Source: Candolleomyces eurysporus (Eukaryota > Basidiomycota > Agaricomycetes > Agaricales > Psathyrellaceae). From it: 64,000 bases of DNA. Of the stretch, positions 47,322-57,691 are shown piece after piece; position 1 is the first letter of the stretch; the number at the start of each line of letters is the position of its first letter. A program made the translations under genes and the position numbers. The stretch lies in contig JANBPK010000755.1 of NCBI GenBank assembly GCA_027579435.1, forward strand, positions 78,390 to 142,389, written 5' to 3'. The notes beneath the pieces are model-generated. The model was not told the DNA's origin, ran no database searches, and worked only from the letters and a program-made list of their open reading frames with translations.

Positions 47322-50300
47322 ATGTTTTCTCTGAGCGCTGTGAAGCCGACTGGAAGAGGTACGCCCATTGTTCCGACTTTACCTTGTGATACACGCAACA
47401 TCCTGATGCGTTGTTGGACCCTGCCCCTTTCAGCCGATGAAGACGACGACGACGACGACAGTAGTGCGAACGGTGGGATTGACGATGTCGATGATCCTGA
47501 GCTCTTGGAATCAGGCTTGGGTGGCGAAGGAGGGTTGAACGAGCTGCTAAGAGGGAGAGATGAATATTTGGAGATGCTGGCACATGTCGTCGAGGCTGGA
47601 TCTGAGTCTGGCTGGCAAGAGCTTGGTGCGGACTTGAAAACTGCTCGCAAAAATCGGGGTGTCTCTCTGACCTTTTGACTTGGACGCAGGGGAAGATCAA
47701 GGGGAAGCAGGGGACGACTTCACCCTGTCGTACTATATGGGTGAGTGGGCCAATCGGCCAAAATTGAACAGATCTGGCTGATGCCCTCACAACGAACCAG
47801 GATCTGCGAGTGCCGCCGTCCCATCTCTTTCTGTTGCCCCTGCGGCGGTCGAGGAGCGAGAGGCTGACCCACCTCTGGAGGTCGCCTCGAGGCTTCTGTC
47901 TCCACCTAAGCACCCGAGGATCTTGCACAGAGAAGTGGAGGTGAATGTTGACTCAGAGCTCCCGACGATCTCGTGTGGGGAAGCGGAGGATCCGCCCGAC
48001 TTGGTCCCTTCCGCTTGCCCGTTCCCTGTTGTCACCTGTGCTGCCGATCTGGCTGCTGTCTCTGGCAGCGTCATCACCACCCCCTGCCTGTGGAAGTTTG
48101 GCTATTGTCTCCTGAGGGAGCCGTTCACCATTCTTCTCTGCTGGAAATGCGAGGAGGCAATACCATACAGCTGTGTTAAAAAACACATGAAGTCTACAAA
48201 GCGGGGGAGAATCCCAGTTTTCCGGAACGGGAAATGGGGCAAACCTCAAAAAACCGATCCGTGCCTCCATAAAACTGTCGACGACCACCGTGCTCCGGCC
48301 AAAATGATGGCAAACCTCCTCGAGCTAGGGATCATCAAGGACGAGGGAGAGCTCATGACAGGAAAGGAAGACCAAACCGGAAATGGGTTCAGGGAGGCCG
48401 CTGTTCCGCCGTGCTTCCCAGAGCCCTGCCCACTTATTCCTGGTCTTAGGATCTACGAGGGTGCTTTCCAGTGCCCTGTTCCAGGGTGCCATTACTGGTG
48501 CCTCTCCAAAGACACTGTGAAAACCCACCGCTATAAGTACCACAACGAGGACGGGGAGGAAGCGATCACTGGGTACAAAGTTTCGGAGCATCCTGTCCAG
48601 TCCTTGTACAGCAACTACGCGCGGTGGTTTCCAGTCATCGCTAGCAACACTCCTAGCAGTGCTCTTCCCGCTGTAGAAGAGGTAGATCCCCCCCCGCCTC
48701 TCACCTGCTCAGCTCGTCGAGCGCCAGAGGCAGTTGATGCTTGAAGGCCTTCAACCTGAGGCAGCCTTCCAGCCGGCAGCAGACTATTACCGCCAACTCA
48801 AGGACCAGCGCCTTCAGCCATACCTTGACTCGTCAAAGATCGAGGGCTGGCTATCGGGTTGGGTCGACCGGGCCGACGTCGGTCGAGCAAGGCAGGACCA
48901 CCTGAACTTCAAGAAGCGGCCCTTGGCTTATACCAACCTTCGGCGCCTTTCCCTTCTTGTTCTCGTGGAAAATAATTACCTTCTTAGCAAGACCCACCAT
49001 GGTGTGCAGTCGATGCTCACAAACGCAGACCTGGCCTTTGACAACTCGTGCGCTGGTTCCCTCACCCACTGCACTCTGCTCGTTGGCACTAATCGTTTCC
49101 TTTCCAGGCCCCCCNAGCCGCGCACCCAGACTTCTTCCCTTGAACAGAGAGCGAACTATCCAGGCTTATGGCACCTACGAGACGCAGATGCTCTGGGTTC
49201 TCTGCCAAAACTCTCTCAAGGAGCCGCCTCCCAAAAGTGCCAGCAAAACCCAGCAGGATGTCTTCAAGTTCACTACCGAGCAGCGCAGGCTACTCAACCA
49301 GCTCCTAGAGATACTTGAAGAGGAGGTCCTAAACGAGAGTGCAGGAAAAGACGCACTGCGCCGGGCAGTAGAGTCCCTGTACTTCCCTGTCGACCTCTCA
49401 CCTGGGAACACCTGCGTGTTTGACTTCCCCCCCTGTGGCGTATATCGTCACCACGATCCTCGACGAGGAAGGAGCATATATTCATCCTCACTTGATGACC
49501 CCAGGGATTGCAAAGCTCACCTACTCATTCCGCGTTCATGCCAATTGGAGAATCGACCAGCTTCATCAGGGTGCATGTGCGGCAGAGGGAGGATGTCCGA
49601 AACCGAAGGTTGAAGAGTGAGTCCCCAGCCTTTTGGTGCCCATCCAATTTTTAACCCTCCCCATAGCTCCGCCAAACCGTTTATACGCGAGATGCTGAAC
49701 CCCAACGGTGCTAGCCCTTACTCGTCCGTCCGCTTCCTGATGCATATCCTTTCGCGCATTTCGTTCAGTGTCGTCCGCGAAGGGACGGCGCAGTGGGATG
49801 GCAGCGTCGTTCACACAGAGGAAGGCACAATCTCCCTCCCCCACTTCCGCTCCCAACTCTGGGACTCCGTACTGGAGGTTGAGGCTTTCTACGAAACACG
49901 GATCTTCCTTGGCTTAGGAACCTTGGACGAGTTCATCGAGCGCTTCGGCGTTGCGCAGCTAACTGATGACCTCAACAACACCGAGAAAGGTTACGGTGTA
50001 TCCCACGAGAACCGCAAAGGTCATGAGAACCAGGAGTTCTCTCTTTTCATGGAGATGGTCATGAGTGGAGGCTGCCTGGGGTTTGGACACGATGGTGCTC
50101 GGGGCGGTCTTGTTTATAACGTTGACGCCATGGACGCGTGGCTTGCTGACGTTGATCTGGGTCTCAGAATGCTTTACGCCCTTGTTCATTTCACTCAGGG
50201 ACCCCCTGGTCGGGGCACAGAGGAACTCGTGCTTCAAATCACGAATACCGAGCGCGGTATCAAGCGGAATCTCATCTGGGACCCTGTCATGCAGACGGGT

Positions 50301-51544
50301 GGATTCAACTATGACTACCAGAAAACCTCTGGCAGGCAGGGTGTGCTGTCCAATATCCTTCGCCTTCTCCCCTTCCGCATCTTTGCCCTCTTGCACCTCC
50401 ACATGCGGATCGTCCGACCAATGGAGGCCACTTATGCCCTCCGGACCATCCAGCAAACCAAGCGCCTCACCATGTCGGCAGCATACTCAACCCAAGTGTA
50501 TGTATCCAATGGGCGCCTCTGGAGAACGGAGGACCTGTCTTCGTCCATCGCCGACTGGGCAAACCGCGCACTTGGCGTCTCATGGAACTTGCGAAGTTTC
50601 CGCCACTTCTCTGCTCTCTTTTCCAGGAGAGAGCTCAACTTCAAGCTGACGGGTTCCGAGCGCGAATCTGTCGATAGGTGTGAGGATATGTTGCAGGGAA
50701 AGAAGGATAAAGAGAAGGTGGAGCGACTGAGGCTCATGGACAGGGTTGTTGATATGATGAGGGGACACAGTTCTGACGTGGCAGATAGCCATTATGGTAG
50801 AGAAGTGGCAGATGGGGGTGCCAAGGTAGGCGACCGTGCTCAGCAGCGGGTGGTCATCAGGGCCTATCATGAGGCCTTGAACCTTTCCACCGCGTACCAA
50901 CCCCTCAGTGAAGACGACCAGGCTCGCAAGGAGCGATATTGCAAGCATTTCAACGAGTTGGTTCCAGGTGCGAACAATGAAGAACACGAGCAGGGGGAGA
51001 AGAAACCAGCAAGCAGGACCGGCAAGCAGGGCAAGAAGAGTAAGGTGGAAAAGGGATCAAGGGACCAAAAGTCGGCTCCAGTCGCACAAGGTCAAGGTGA
51101 GGGGATCCTGCTCCTTGTATTTGTACTTTGGTTGCAGTCTGTTGATGATCCGAGCGCTTAGATTTTGGCGGCGAGCAGGAAGGGATGAGCGAGCTGGCAG
51201 GCGCTGTGGCTGCAATGTCGATTGAGGCTGCAGCTGTAGGTGGTAAGTCCTCTACTTGTCGGCAGTTGACCTTGGTTTCCCAGCTGACGCTTCATCCCGC
51301 AGGACGACGGAAGGGATCTAATGCGACCAAAAGGAAGCAGGGTGGTAAGTCCGCTGGCAAACAGCGGGAGCACTCAGACCACTACTGCGACGAGATGAGT
51401 GAAAGCAGCGAGGAGGAGGGTGAAGTCATCTCACTTGATGATTCTCCTTACGTTGCTCGGATCCCTAGCCCTATCCCCTCCGGATCAGAACCAGTCCGCA
51501 GGTCTGGGCGCGCCCACAAACCGACAAAGAGGTTTGAAGAATGA
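47322..51544 (+). CDS. Large OrsD/DUF3505-type zinc-finger protein
   Basis: A long multi-exon gene. The start is uncertain; ATG 47322 precedes an acidic region (SADEDDDDDDSSANGG). Near 48140 it has LLREPFTILLCWKCEEAIPY with SCVKKHM, the first zinc-binding motif, and near 48470 QCPVPGCHYWCLSKDTVKTH with RYKYH, a C2H2 motif. Together they make the OrsD-type pair found in proteins tied to fungal mobile DNA and RecQ-like helicases. The long exon from about 49668 (EMLNPNGASPYSSVRFLMHI ... GPPGRGTEELVLQITNTERG ... NILRLLPFRIFALLHLHM) resembles uncharacterised basidiomycete proteins of the same kind. No helicase motifs follow. The tail is basic, then EPVRRSGRAHKPTKRFEE. The frame breaks near 49115 and 49430 fall in C runs and are probably miscalls. 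An apparent break near 48690 may be a short GTAGAA..CTCAG intron. It is convergent to the TET/JBP-like gene, about 400 bp away. Confidence 0.65.
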
Positions 51545-51950
51545 ATGGAAGAGGTCGCGTATATTTGTTTTTGTTTTGCTTTTTTTTTGGTATGATTTCA
51601 TGCCATTTCTTGTGTGCTCCCGTGTGTCTGTATAAAGCATAAACATTTGTCTTAGCTTGAATGTGCTGTCAAATGCTCGGTAGAGGTTCTAGGGTATGAT
51701 TGATATTGGGATTCTTGAACCTATAGTGCTGGACTGGAATAGCTTACGCCCCTATACCTCAACTGTGTCAATCAATACTAATCATATAACTAAAGTACGC
51801 TCAGAATAGAGGCAAAAATATTATATTTTTGGACATTTTCAGGCCATTTCCCTAGCATTGATAAAATTAATCAGGTATGCGCAAGAACAGAACAAACAAG
51901 GACTGATATCATGACAGAATGAAGGATGGATGGACTACATATCATCCCAA

Positions 51951-52273
51951 TTATACTCTATTGAACAGGGCTTCATTCCTTCCAAAGTTAGTGGCCAAGC
52001 CCCAGCCTGAATCCTGATCCTTGAGAATTTTATAACTATCTCTGGGGAAGAAAAACACAGAGCCAATCCGACCAGGTGTAATATTTTGCTCTTTCTCTTT
52101 ATCAGTTTGGGCTTTGGGGTAAAAGGTATCTACTTTGTGATAAAGAGTGCTTGAGAAAAAGATGCAAACATCCCCTGGAAGATAACTGTGGAACAAGGAT
52201 CAGACTGAAGACAATATTGAAAGAACAGATCAGCTGTACTTACGCCACTTTTGTGTTCAACTGAGGTACCTTC
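51951..52273 (-). pseudogene. TET/JBP-like dioxygenase, C-terminal part (3' of insertion)
   Basis: This is the downstream part of the gene whose upstream part lies at 60391-61604. From the duplicated target bases a short exon continues TSVEHKSG in one frame or PQLNTKVA in the gene frame. An intron then starts GTAAGTACAG and ends CCACAG at about 52187. The last exon gives YLPGDVCIFFSSTLYHKVDT, with the distal iron-binding histidine in LYH. It goes on to NITPGRIGSVFFFPRDS, with the arginine expected to hold 2-oxoglutarate. The stop is at 51951. Cut off from its promoter and N-terminal half by the retrotransposon, this part cannot make an enzyme unless the insert is removed from the transcript. 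Confidence 0.8.
52269..52273. other. 5-bp target-site duplication (left), CCTTC
   Basis: CCTTC directly precedes the left LTR, and the same five bases (60391-60395) directly follow the right LTR, as expected for retroviral-type integration. Confidence 0.92.
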
Positions 52274-52701
52274 TGTTAGACAGCATTTCTCGCATGGTAA
52301 TGCGAGTCCAGCAGTGCTACAGCTACAAGTAGGGAGAGTATGTTGTTGAGACATACCGCTTACTGGGATCGACTATAGAGTGATGCTTGAGGGATGTACT
52401 ACTGACTTTACTTAGTAGAAAGTGCTTCGAGCTTTATTCGTACTAAACTACATGGTTTATATACTACTCGAATATGTGACTGTAACGTCACACAAGGTCA
52501 CCTAGTGGTCTGTGCACATTGGATGACTGAGCATTGCGTGCTTAAGGTGCAATACTGACACCATTATGACGCTTTGCTCTAGAAGCTGAACCTAGAATAC
52601 TACTAGACCTACTATATACCGAATATACTTTGTAATACTATTTATAGAGGTTTACATAATAAGCGCCATGGAACAGGCGTCTATTTCACATAAGTTCAAC
52701 A
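52274..52701 (-). repeat. 3' LTR of the copia element
   Basis: It is 428 bp, TG..CA ended, and adjoins the polypurine tract at 52702. It contains the perfect hairpin CTCGCATggtaATGCGAG near its U5 end. Confidence 0.95.
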
Positions 52702-52709
52702 CTCCCCTT
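52702..52709 (-). other. Polypurine tract (AAGGGGAG on the element strand)
   Basis: A purine run immediately upstream of the 3' LTR on the minus strand is the expected primer site for plus-strand DNA synthesis. It is short, so the exact boundary is uncertain. Confidence 0.7.
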
Positions 52710-52750
52710 CGCGTTCTATTCCACAGTGAATAGTTAAGCGCCTATTATGC

Positions 52751-55700
52751 TCAGTGAAATACCAAGCCTAATGACTTGTGGAAAGTTTCAAACTTGACCC
52801 GTCCAAGGGGTTTAGTAAAAATATCCGCTGGGTTTTCGTCGGTCGGGATGCAGAATAAACTCACTTGTTTTTCTTCTACATACTCCCTGATCTTGTGATA
52901 TCGTACTTCAATATGTTTAGTACGTTTCTCCATTACTGGATTTGAGGCGTTAAAAATAGCGCCCTGATTATCAACGTAGATCGGTGTGGGAGCTTTCATT
53001 GGAAACCCTAATTCACCCAATAGCAGCCAAAGCCAAGCAACTTGCTTCGCACAATCAAACAGTGCCATATACTCGGCTTCTGTTGATGACGTAGCTATTG
53101 ACTTTTGAGTGAATGATTTCCATGAAACCGCGCCGCTTGCGAGGAGAACTAAGTTGCCCGTTTGAGAGAGCCTGTGCATAGGATCCTGGGCGTAATCAGC
53201 ATCGGTATACGACTCGAGGCCAAAGGCCATGCCCTTGCATCCTTCGTAAACTAAAGAATAGTTACAAGTACCCGCCAAATATTTCATTATGTAAAGAGCC
53301 TTAGATAAGTGCTCTTCAGTCGGGTTGGCGCAATGCTGTGCCATTTTGGTAACAGCGTAGGCAATGTCGGGTCGTGTTCCTAGCATCAAATAGAGCAACT
53401 TGGATCCGATCACTGATTGATACTTGCGCGTAAGCATCAAGTTGTTTGGCCCTGTATACTCTGAAGGGTAATACCCTTCAACCATGGGAGTTCTTGCCGC
53501 TTTAGCATTAGTCATGCCGAAGCGTTCTAGAACCTTCTCAAGATAAACGAATTGATCAAGACTAATCTTATCTCCGTCTATTCTGATACGCATGCTGAGA
53601 AACTCGGTCGGCGTTCCGAGATCTTGGCATTCCCATTTTAGCATAAACTCAGCCTTTTTCTCATCAGCAAGGAGCTTCTTCCCAAAGAAGATGATGTCAT
53701 CCACGTAAGCAATGAGGATGACAACCCCTAGATCAGAGCGGAATATGAATATCCCGGAGTCTGCATTGAGACGCACGAAGCCCATTTTCTTTACAGACTT
53801 TTCAAGCTCTTGCCACCACGCACGAGCGGCTTGCTTGAGGCCATAAATGGCCCGGCGGAGACAGTAGACTTTCCGTTCCTGACCCTTCTGATGAAAGCCT
53901 TCGGGTTGTTCCATATAGATTTCTTCATCAAGCTTCCCATAGAGAAATGCTGTTTTTGCGTCAACGGCTGTCATATACCATCCGTAAATGGCAGCGAGCG
54001 CGAAGATGAAACGAACACTCTCATACCTGACAACAGGTGAGAATAAAGCTTCGAAATCTATTCCCTCGATTTGAGAGAACCCTTTGGCGACATATCGGGC
54101 CCTTTTACGTCCATCGGACTTAATATCAAAGACCCATCTGCCTTTGATTGCCTTTCTCCCATGTGGGAGTTCGACGAGATCGAAGACTCGGCGTCCTTTG
54201 AGGGCATCAATCTCTTCGGACATTGCTTTTCTCCATTCTCTTTGTTCGGCTTCAGGTAGCCATTGTAAATCTCGAAAGGTCCAATCGCGTGGACTCTTGT
54301 TAGGAAGTTTGCGAGAATCCATTTCTGGAACTGCCTGGGCTAGCAGAAAATTGGCAAAATCTTCTCCCCCATCATGGACTAGGTCTGCAACAGTAGCTTT
54401 CTGTTGTCGTTCCTTTGCTTCCGCCCGTTTTCCTCTCCTCATTACCCTGTTCCACTTCTTTTTCCCGTATTCTTTAATGACATAATCCCGAGTTAGGGAT
54501 TTACCCATGTCCTCGGAATCCCAGGAAGTATCACTTCCTGGGGTGTCACTTCCTCCGGGAGAAGTGTCCAGGTCATCGACTTCGCCATAAGGTATCTCGG
54601 GGAGAGGTACATTCTCTGGAAGCGGTGGTGCAGAGCTTGGGCCGGGATTCCCTTTTTGCTTCTGCTTAGGCTTGGGAGGTGCTTCCGCCTTCTCTCCAAT
54701 AGCCTTAGACCACGTTTTTTCCCCTGATACCTCACGCAAAATTTGCGTGGGTGCTTTCGATTCACCATAGACGTTTCCTGGTCGAGTAGGAGGTTTTACC
54801 TGGCGGCCGGAGCGTCTAGGCTCCCCCTGAGGTCTAACCTCGGGTATCTCGGTGGGCCATTCAGGCGGATCGTCAGCGTTCCCGTTCCCGTCGGAAGGGG
54901 GCGACTGATCTCTTTGCTGATGGGGACAAGAGAAATCTTTCTTACTGGTGAAAGATTCTTCCTCAGAGAACTCTGATGGCTCGTCGTTTGTTTCGTCGTG
55001 AGATTCCTTAGTTTTAACCGAAGTATATTTCGGTAACTTGAAATCTTTAGACTTGGGAAAAGCTTGTTCATCGAACATTGCCTTGGTTCCTATTTGCACT
55101 GTATTGTCTGCAATGCGCATAAAAAGGAACCCTTTCACCCCTTTTCGATTACCTAAATAGATCATGGGTCTAGCCTTCGGACTTAATTTATTCCGTCGGC
55201 TTTCGGGACTAATCCGAACCCATGCCAGGCAACCGAAAACACGTAAGTGTGATACATCAGGAGTTTCTTTGTAAAGAAGTTCATACGGAGTCTTAAAATC
55301 TAATCTCCGAATCGGAGTTCGATTGTAGACATGTACCGCATGTTCCACTGAGAATTCCCACCAGGACTGTGGAGTACTAGCGTAATGCCGCATGGCTTCC
55401 GCTTTGTCCATTATTGTCCGGTTTAATCGTTCAGCTCTCCCATTTTGTTGAGGAGTCCTTGGTGCTGAGGCCAGCTCCTTGATTCCAAGCTCCTTGAGCA
55501 AGTTATCAAAGGCGCGAGACTTGTATTCTCCCCCGAAATCGGTCATCAGACCCTTGATATCAGAGTTGAATTGCGTTTTAACCATGGCAACAAAGTGCCG
55601 GAATGACTTAATAGCGTCATCCTTGGTTTTTAATAACGTAATCCAACAATAAGAAGAGAAGTCGTCAAGGAAGCTGATAAAGTATTTATACTTATGATAC

Positions 55701-57691
55701 GATTTGATCAGGAATTCCTTTAGATCTGAATGAATCTTCTCAAAGAGATGCTTCGCTCGAGTAGAGCTGGGAGGAAATGATGCTGACGTCATTTTTCCTT
55801 CCGCGCATCCGGAACAAAGTCCGGGTTCTTTGGGAATTTTCAGATCCTTTGGGAAATTCTTCGTAAACTTAGAAGCTTTCCTGAGAACATCCACTGAGGG
55901 GTGTCCCATCCGCTGATGCCAAGTTTCGTACTTAGCAGAATACACGACGGTGTGGGCGTTAAAGTGGTCCACCGGATTTGCATTAACCGGTAGAGTCCTA
56001 TAAACGGTCCGCCCATGAGAATATGGTACAGCCTCCAAACTTGGTTGACTGTTCTCATCGAATAGAACGATCGCAGATTGATCGCCCATCATCGTATGAC
56101 CGTTCTGAAGGAACCATCCTAGCGACAGGAGTTTTTCCTTGAAGCTAGAGACGTAGAACACAGGATGGAGACGGATCACACATTTCTTCCCACCAATATA
56201 CAGGGCTAGGAAAGAAGTTCCTTTCCCTTCTATCAAAATAGACGAAGTTGCCATAGTAACTCCTTTTCCCTCGATGATTTGATAATCAACGAGATCTTGT
56301 CTATTGTTGGTGAAATGTTGACTTGCTCCAGAATCAACTATCCATCCTTTATTTTTCTCACTCTGTTCACTATCTGCACACAGAACCAGGTATTCGATTT
56401 CAGCACTGATACAGGCGAAGAATACACTACTACTACTGTCGTGACTAGTCACTGCTGTAGGAGTTCGCGTTAATGATAGTGTGGGAAGAGGAGAAAAAGA
56501 CTCGTACCTTCCCATGATTGAGTCCTCGCTGCAGTCCTGTCGATACTGCACCTCATCATAAGTAAAGGTGCCGATCGTCTGCTTCATCACCTCGTTCCAC
56601 ATCTTGCTTTCGGGAAGCCATAACCAGTAATACCCCTTTCGGGGATCCGATATCGGCTTCTTACCGTAGTCAAGATATAGGCCCGTGTTTCGGTACACGG
56701 CCACGTATTCTTCTGGTTTGATGAAACCACCTTCGGGTTGCATGTCGATATTATCGACGATTTCCCCGTAGGAGTCTGGGCAAAACCAAATGGTCTTCCC
56801 TTTATGGAACCCCTTCTTGTGGTCATCCCAGAAGTCGTTAAGTTGGCCAGTGATCCAAAAGGATCTCTTCCACACAGTCTCGATGATTTCGTTAGTCTCC
56901 GTGTTCTCCTTGTACCAGACCTTCCCAGGTATGACATTAGTTTCGTCATACCCTGTGCCTAATCTCTCTACAAGGAAGGGACTGTCCACAAAGGGCATAG
57001 TCCTAAATTCCTTGTAAGTGAGAATGGGCATGGCTGAAAGGGGATGTGTCCCTAATCTGGGCTTCTCTGTGCGACCAAAGTCAGCAATTATAGAAGCTTC
57101 CAAATTATCGGACTTACTATTCGGTTTCTCAGAGTCTTGCGAAAGAGATCGTGATCTCTTGCGACTTCCTGGCACCAAACAAATGGAGACTGCGTCTTCA
57201 TCTTCGTTTTCCGTAAACAAAGCCTCATCCCTTACTTCTATTTCCTGCATCTCAACCATGGCAACTTCATCAGTTGGAGCCATTTGCTCCTCAGAATCGA
57301 AGTTCGCTCTTTCGAGCGTCTTCATTGTCTCGGTGGTTTTAACCACCTCGAGGGATTCTGCCACCTTGTGGGATTTCTCCACGCATGGGTATACTGATGC
57401 GGGTGTTTCCTTTTGTTGGACTGGCGAATTTTCGGCGACAGTCCTGGAAACAGCCCCTCTACCGCTAATGAGAGTTACAGTAGATTTTGCTTTGGGAGGT
57501 GGGCGAGGATCGGTTGATTTCTTGGAGTTTCCTCCGCGAAGTCGTGGGAGTCCGATCGTGTAGTTCGGAATATAACCCGAACCGGAAGTGATGGGAGCTT
57601 GGGGGATCTTGGAATAAGGGGTCCCAAGGTCGTCAGTCACTCCTGGGATAACCCGAGGAGGAGACGTAAGAGGGGGGAAGGCAAAGTGAAC
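52751..57691 (-). CDS. pol: Copia pol polyprotein (PR-IN-RT-RNase H)
   Basis: The frame is open from 57691; counting from the GTG at 57640 it has 1629 codons. Residues 1-430 are an unusual acidic N-terminal extension without a known domain. Then come the aspartic protease (DSGAS, 436-440) and the integrase zinc finger (H575, H580, C609, C612). The integrase core has D639, D701 and E737, exactly 35 residues after D701. After a proline-rich, charged linker, the reverse transcriptase follows with YVDD at 1312-1315. RNase H has D1480, E1521 and D1557 and ends near DENPADIFTKPLG. There is no stop or frame break. Pol is in the -1 frame relative to gag with a 52-base overlap, so expression probably needs frameshifting. 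Confidence 0.93.
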   Translation of the reverse strand, partial: VHFAFPPLTSPPRVIPGVTDDLGTPYSKIPQAPITSGSGYIPNYTIGLPRLRGGNSKKSTDPRPPPKAKSTVTLISGRGAVSRTVAENSPVQQKETPASVYPCVEKSHKVAESLEVVKTTETMKTLERANFDSEEQMAPTDEVAMVEMQEIEVRDEALFTENEDEDAVSICLVPGSRKRSRSLSQDSEKPNSKSDNLEASIIADFGRTEKPRLGTHPLSAMPILTYKEFRTMPFVDSPFLVERLGTGYDETNVIPGKVWYKENTETNEIIETVWKRSFWITGQLNDFWDDHKKGFHKGKTIWFCPDSYGEIVDNIDMQPEGGFIKPEEYVAVYRNTGLYLDYGKKPISDPRKGYYWLWLPESKMWNEVMKQTIGTFTYDEVQYRQDCSEDSIMGRYESFSPLPTLSLTRTPTAVTSHDSSSSVFFACISAEIEYLVLCADSEQSEKNKGWIVDSGASQHFTNNRQDLVDYQIIEGKGVTMATSSILIEGKGTSFLALYIGGKKCVIRLHPVFYVSSFKEKLLSLGWFLQNGHTMMGDQSAIVLFDENSQPSLEAVPYSHGRTVYRTLPVNANPVDHFNAHTVVYSAKYETWHQRMGHPSVDVLRKASKFTKNFPKDLKIPKEPGLCSGCAEGKMTSASFPPSSTRAKHLFEKIHSDLKEFLIKSYHKYKYFISFLDDFSSYCWITLLKTKDDAIKSFRHFVAMVKTQFNSDIKGLMTDFGGEYKSRAFDNLLKELGIKELASAPRTPQQNGRAERLNRTIMDKAEAMRHYASTPQSWWEFSVEHAVHVYNRTPIRRLDFKTPYELLYKETPDVSHLRVFGCLAWVRISPESRRNKLSPKARPMIYLGNRKGVKGFLFMRIADNTVQIGTKAMFDEQAFPKSKDFKLPKYTSVKTKESHDETNDEPSEFSEEESFTSKKDFSCPHQQRDQSPPSDGNGNADDPPEWPTEIPEVRPQGEPRRSGRQVKPPTRPGNVYGESKAPTQILREVSGEKTWSKAIGEKAEAPPKPKQKQKGNPGPSSAPPLPENVPLPEIPYGEVDDLDTSPGGSDTPGSDTSWDSEDMGKSLTRDYVIKEYGKKKWNRVMRRGKRAEAKERQQKATVADLVHDGGEDFANFLLAQAVPEMDSRKLPNKSPRDWTFRDLQWLPEAEQREWRKAMSEEIDALKGRRVFDLVELPHGRKAIKGRWVFDIKSDGRKRARYVAKGFSQIEGIDFEALFSPVVRYESVRFIFALAAIYGWYMTAVDAKTAFLYGKLDEEIYMEQPEGFHQKGQERKVYCLRRAIYGLKQAARAWWQELEKSVKKMGFVRLNADSGIFIFRSDLGVVILIAYVDDIIFFGKKLLADEKKAEFMLKWECQDLGTPTEFLSMRIRIDGDKISLDQFVYLEKVLERFGMTNAKAARTPMVEGYYPSEYTGPNNLMLTRKYQSVIGSKLLYLMLGTRPDIAYAVTKMAQHCANPTEEHLSKALYIMKYLAGTCNYSLVYEGCKGMAFGLESYTDADYAQDPMHRLSQTGNLVLLASGAVSWKSFTQKSIATSSTEAEYMALFDCAKQVAWLWLLLGELGFPMKAPTPIYVDNQGAIFNASNPVMEKRTKHIEVRYHKIREYVEEKQVSLFCIPTDENPADIFTKPLGRVKFETFHKSLGLVFH

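Noticed and set aside
47322..51544. RecQ-like helicase expected to follow the OrsD-type region
   Set aside because: No Walker A, DEAD/DEAH or helicase C-terminal motif was seen; the gene ends in a basic low-complexity tail.
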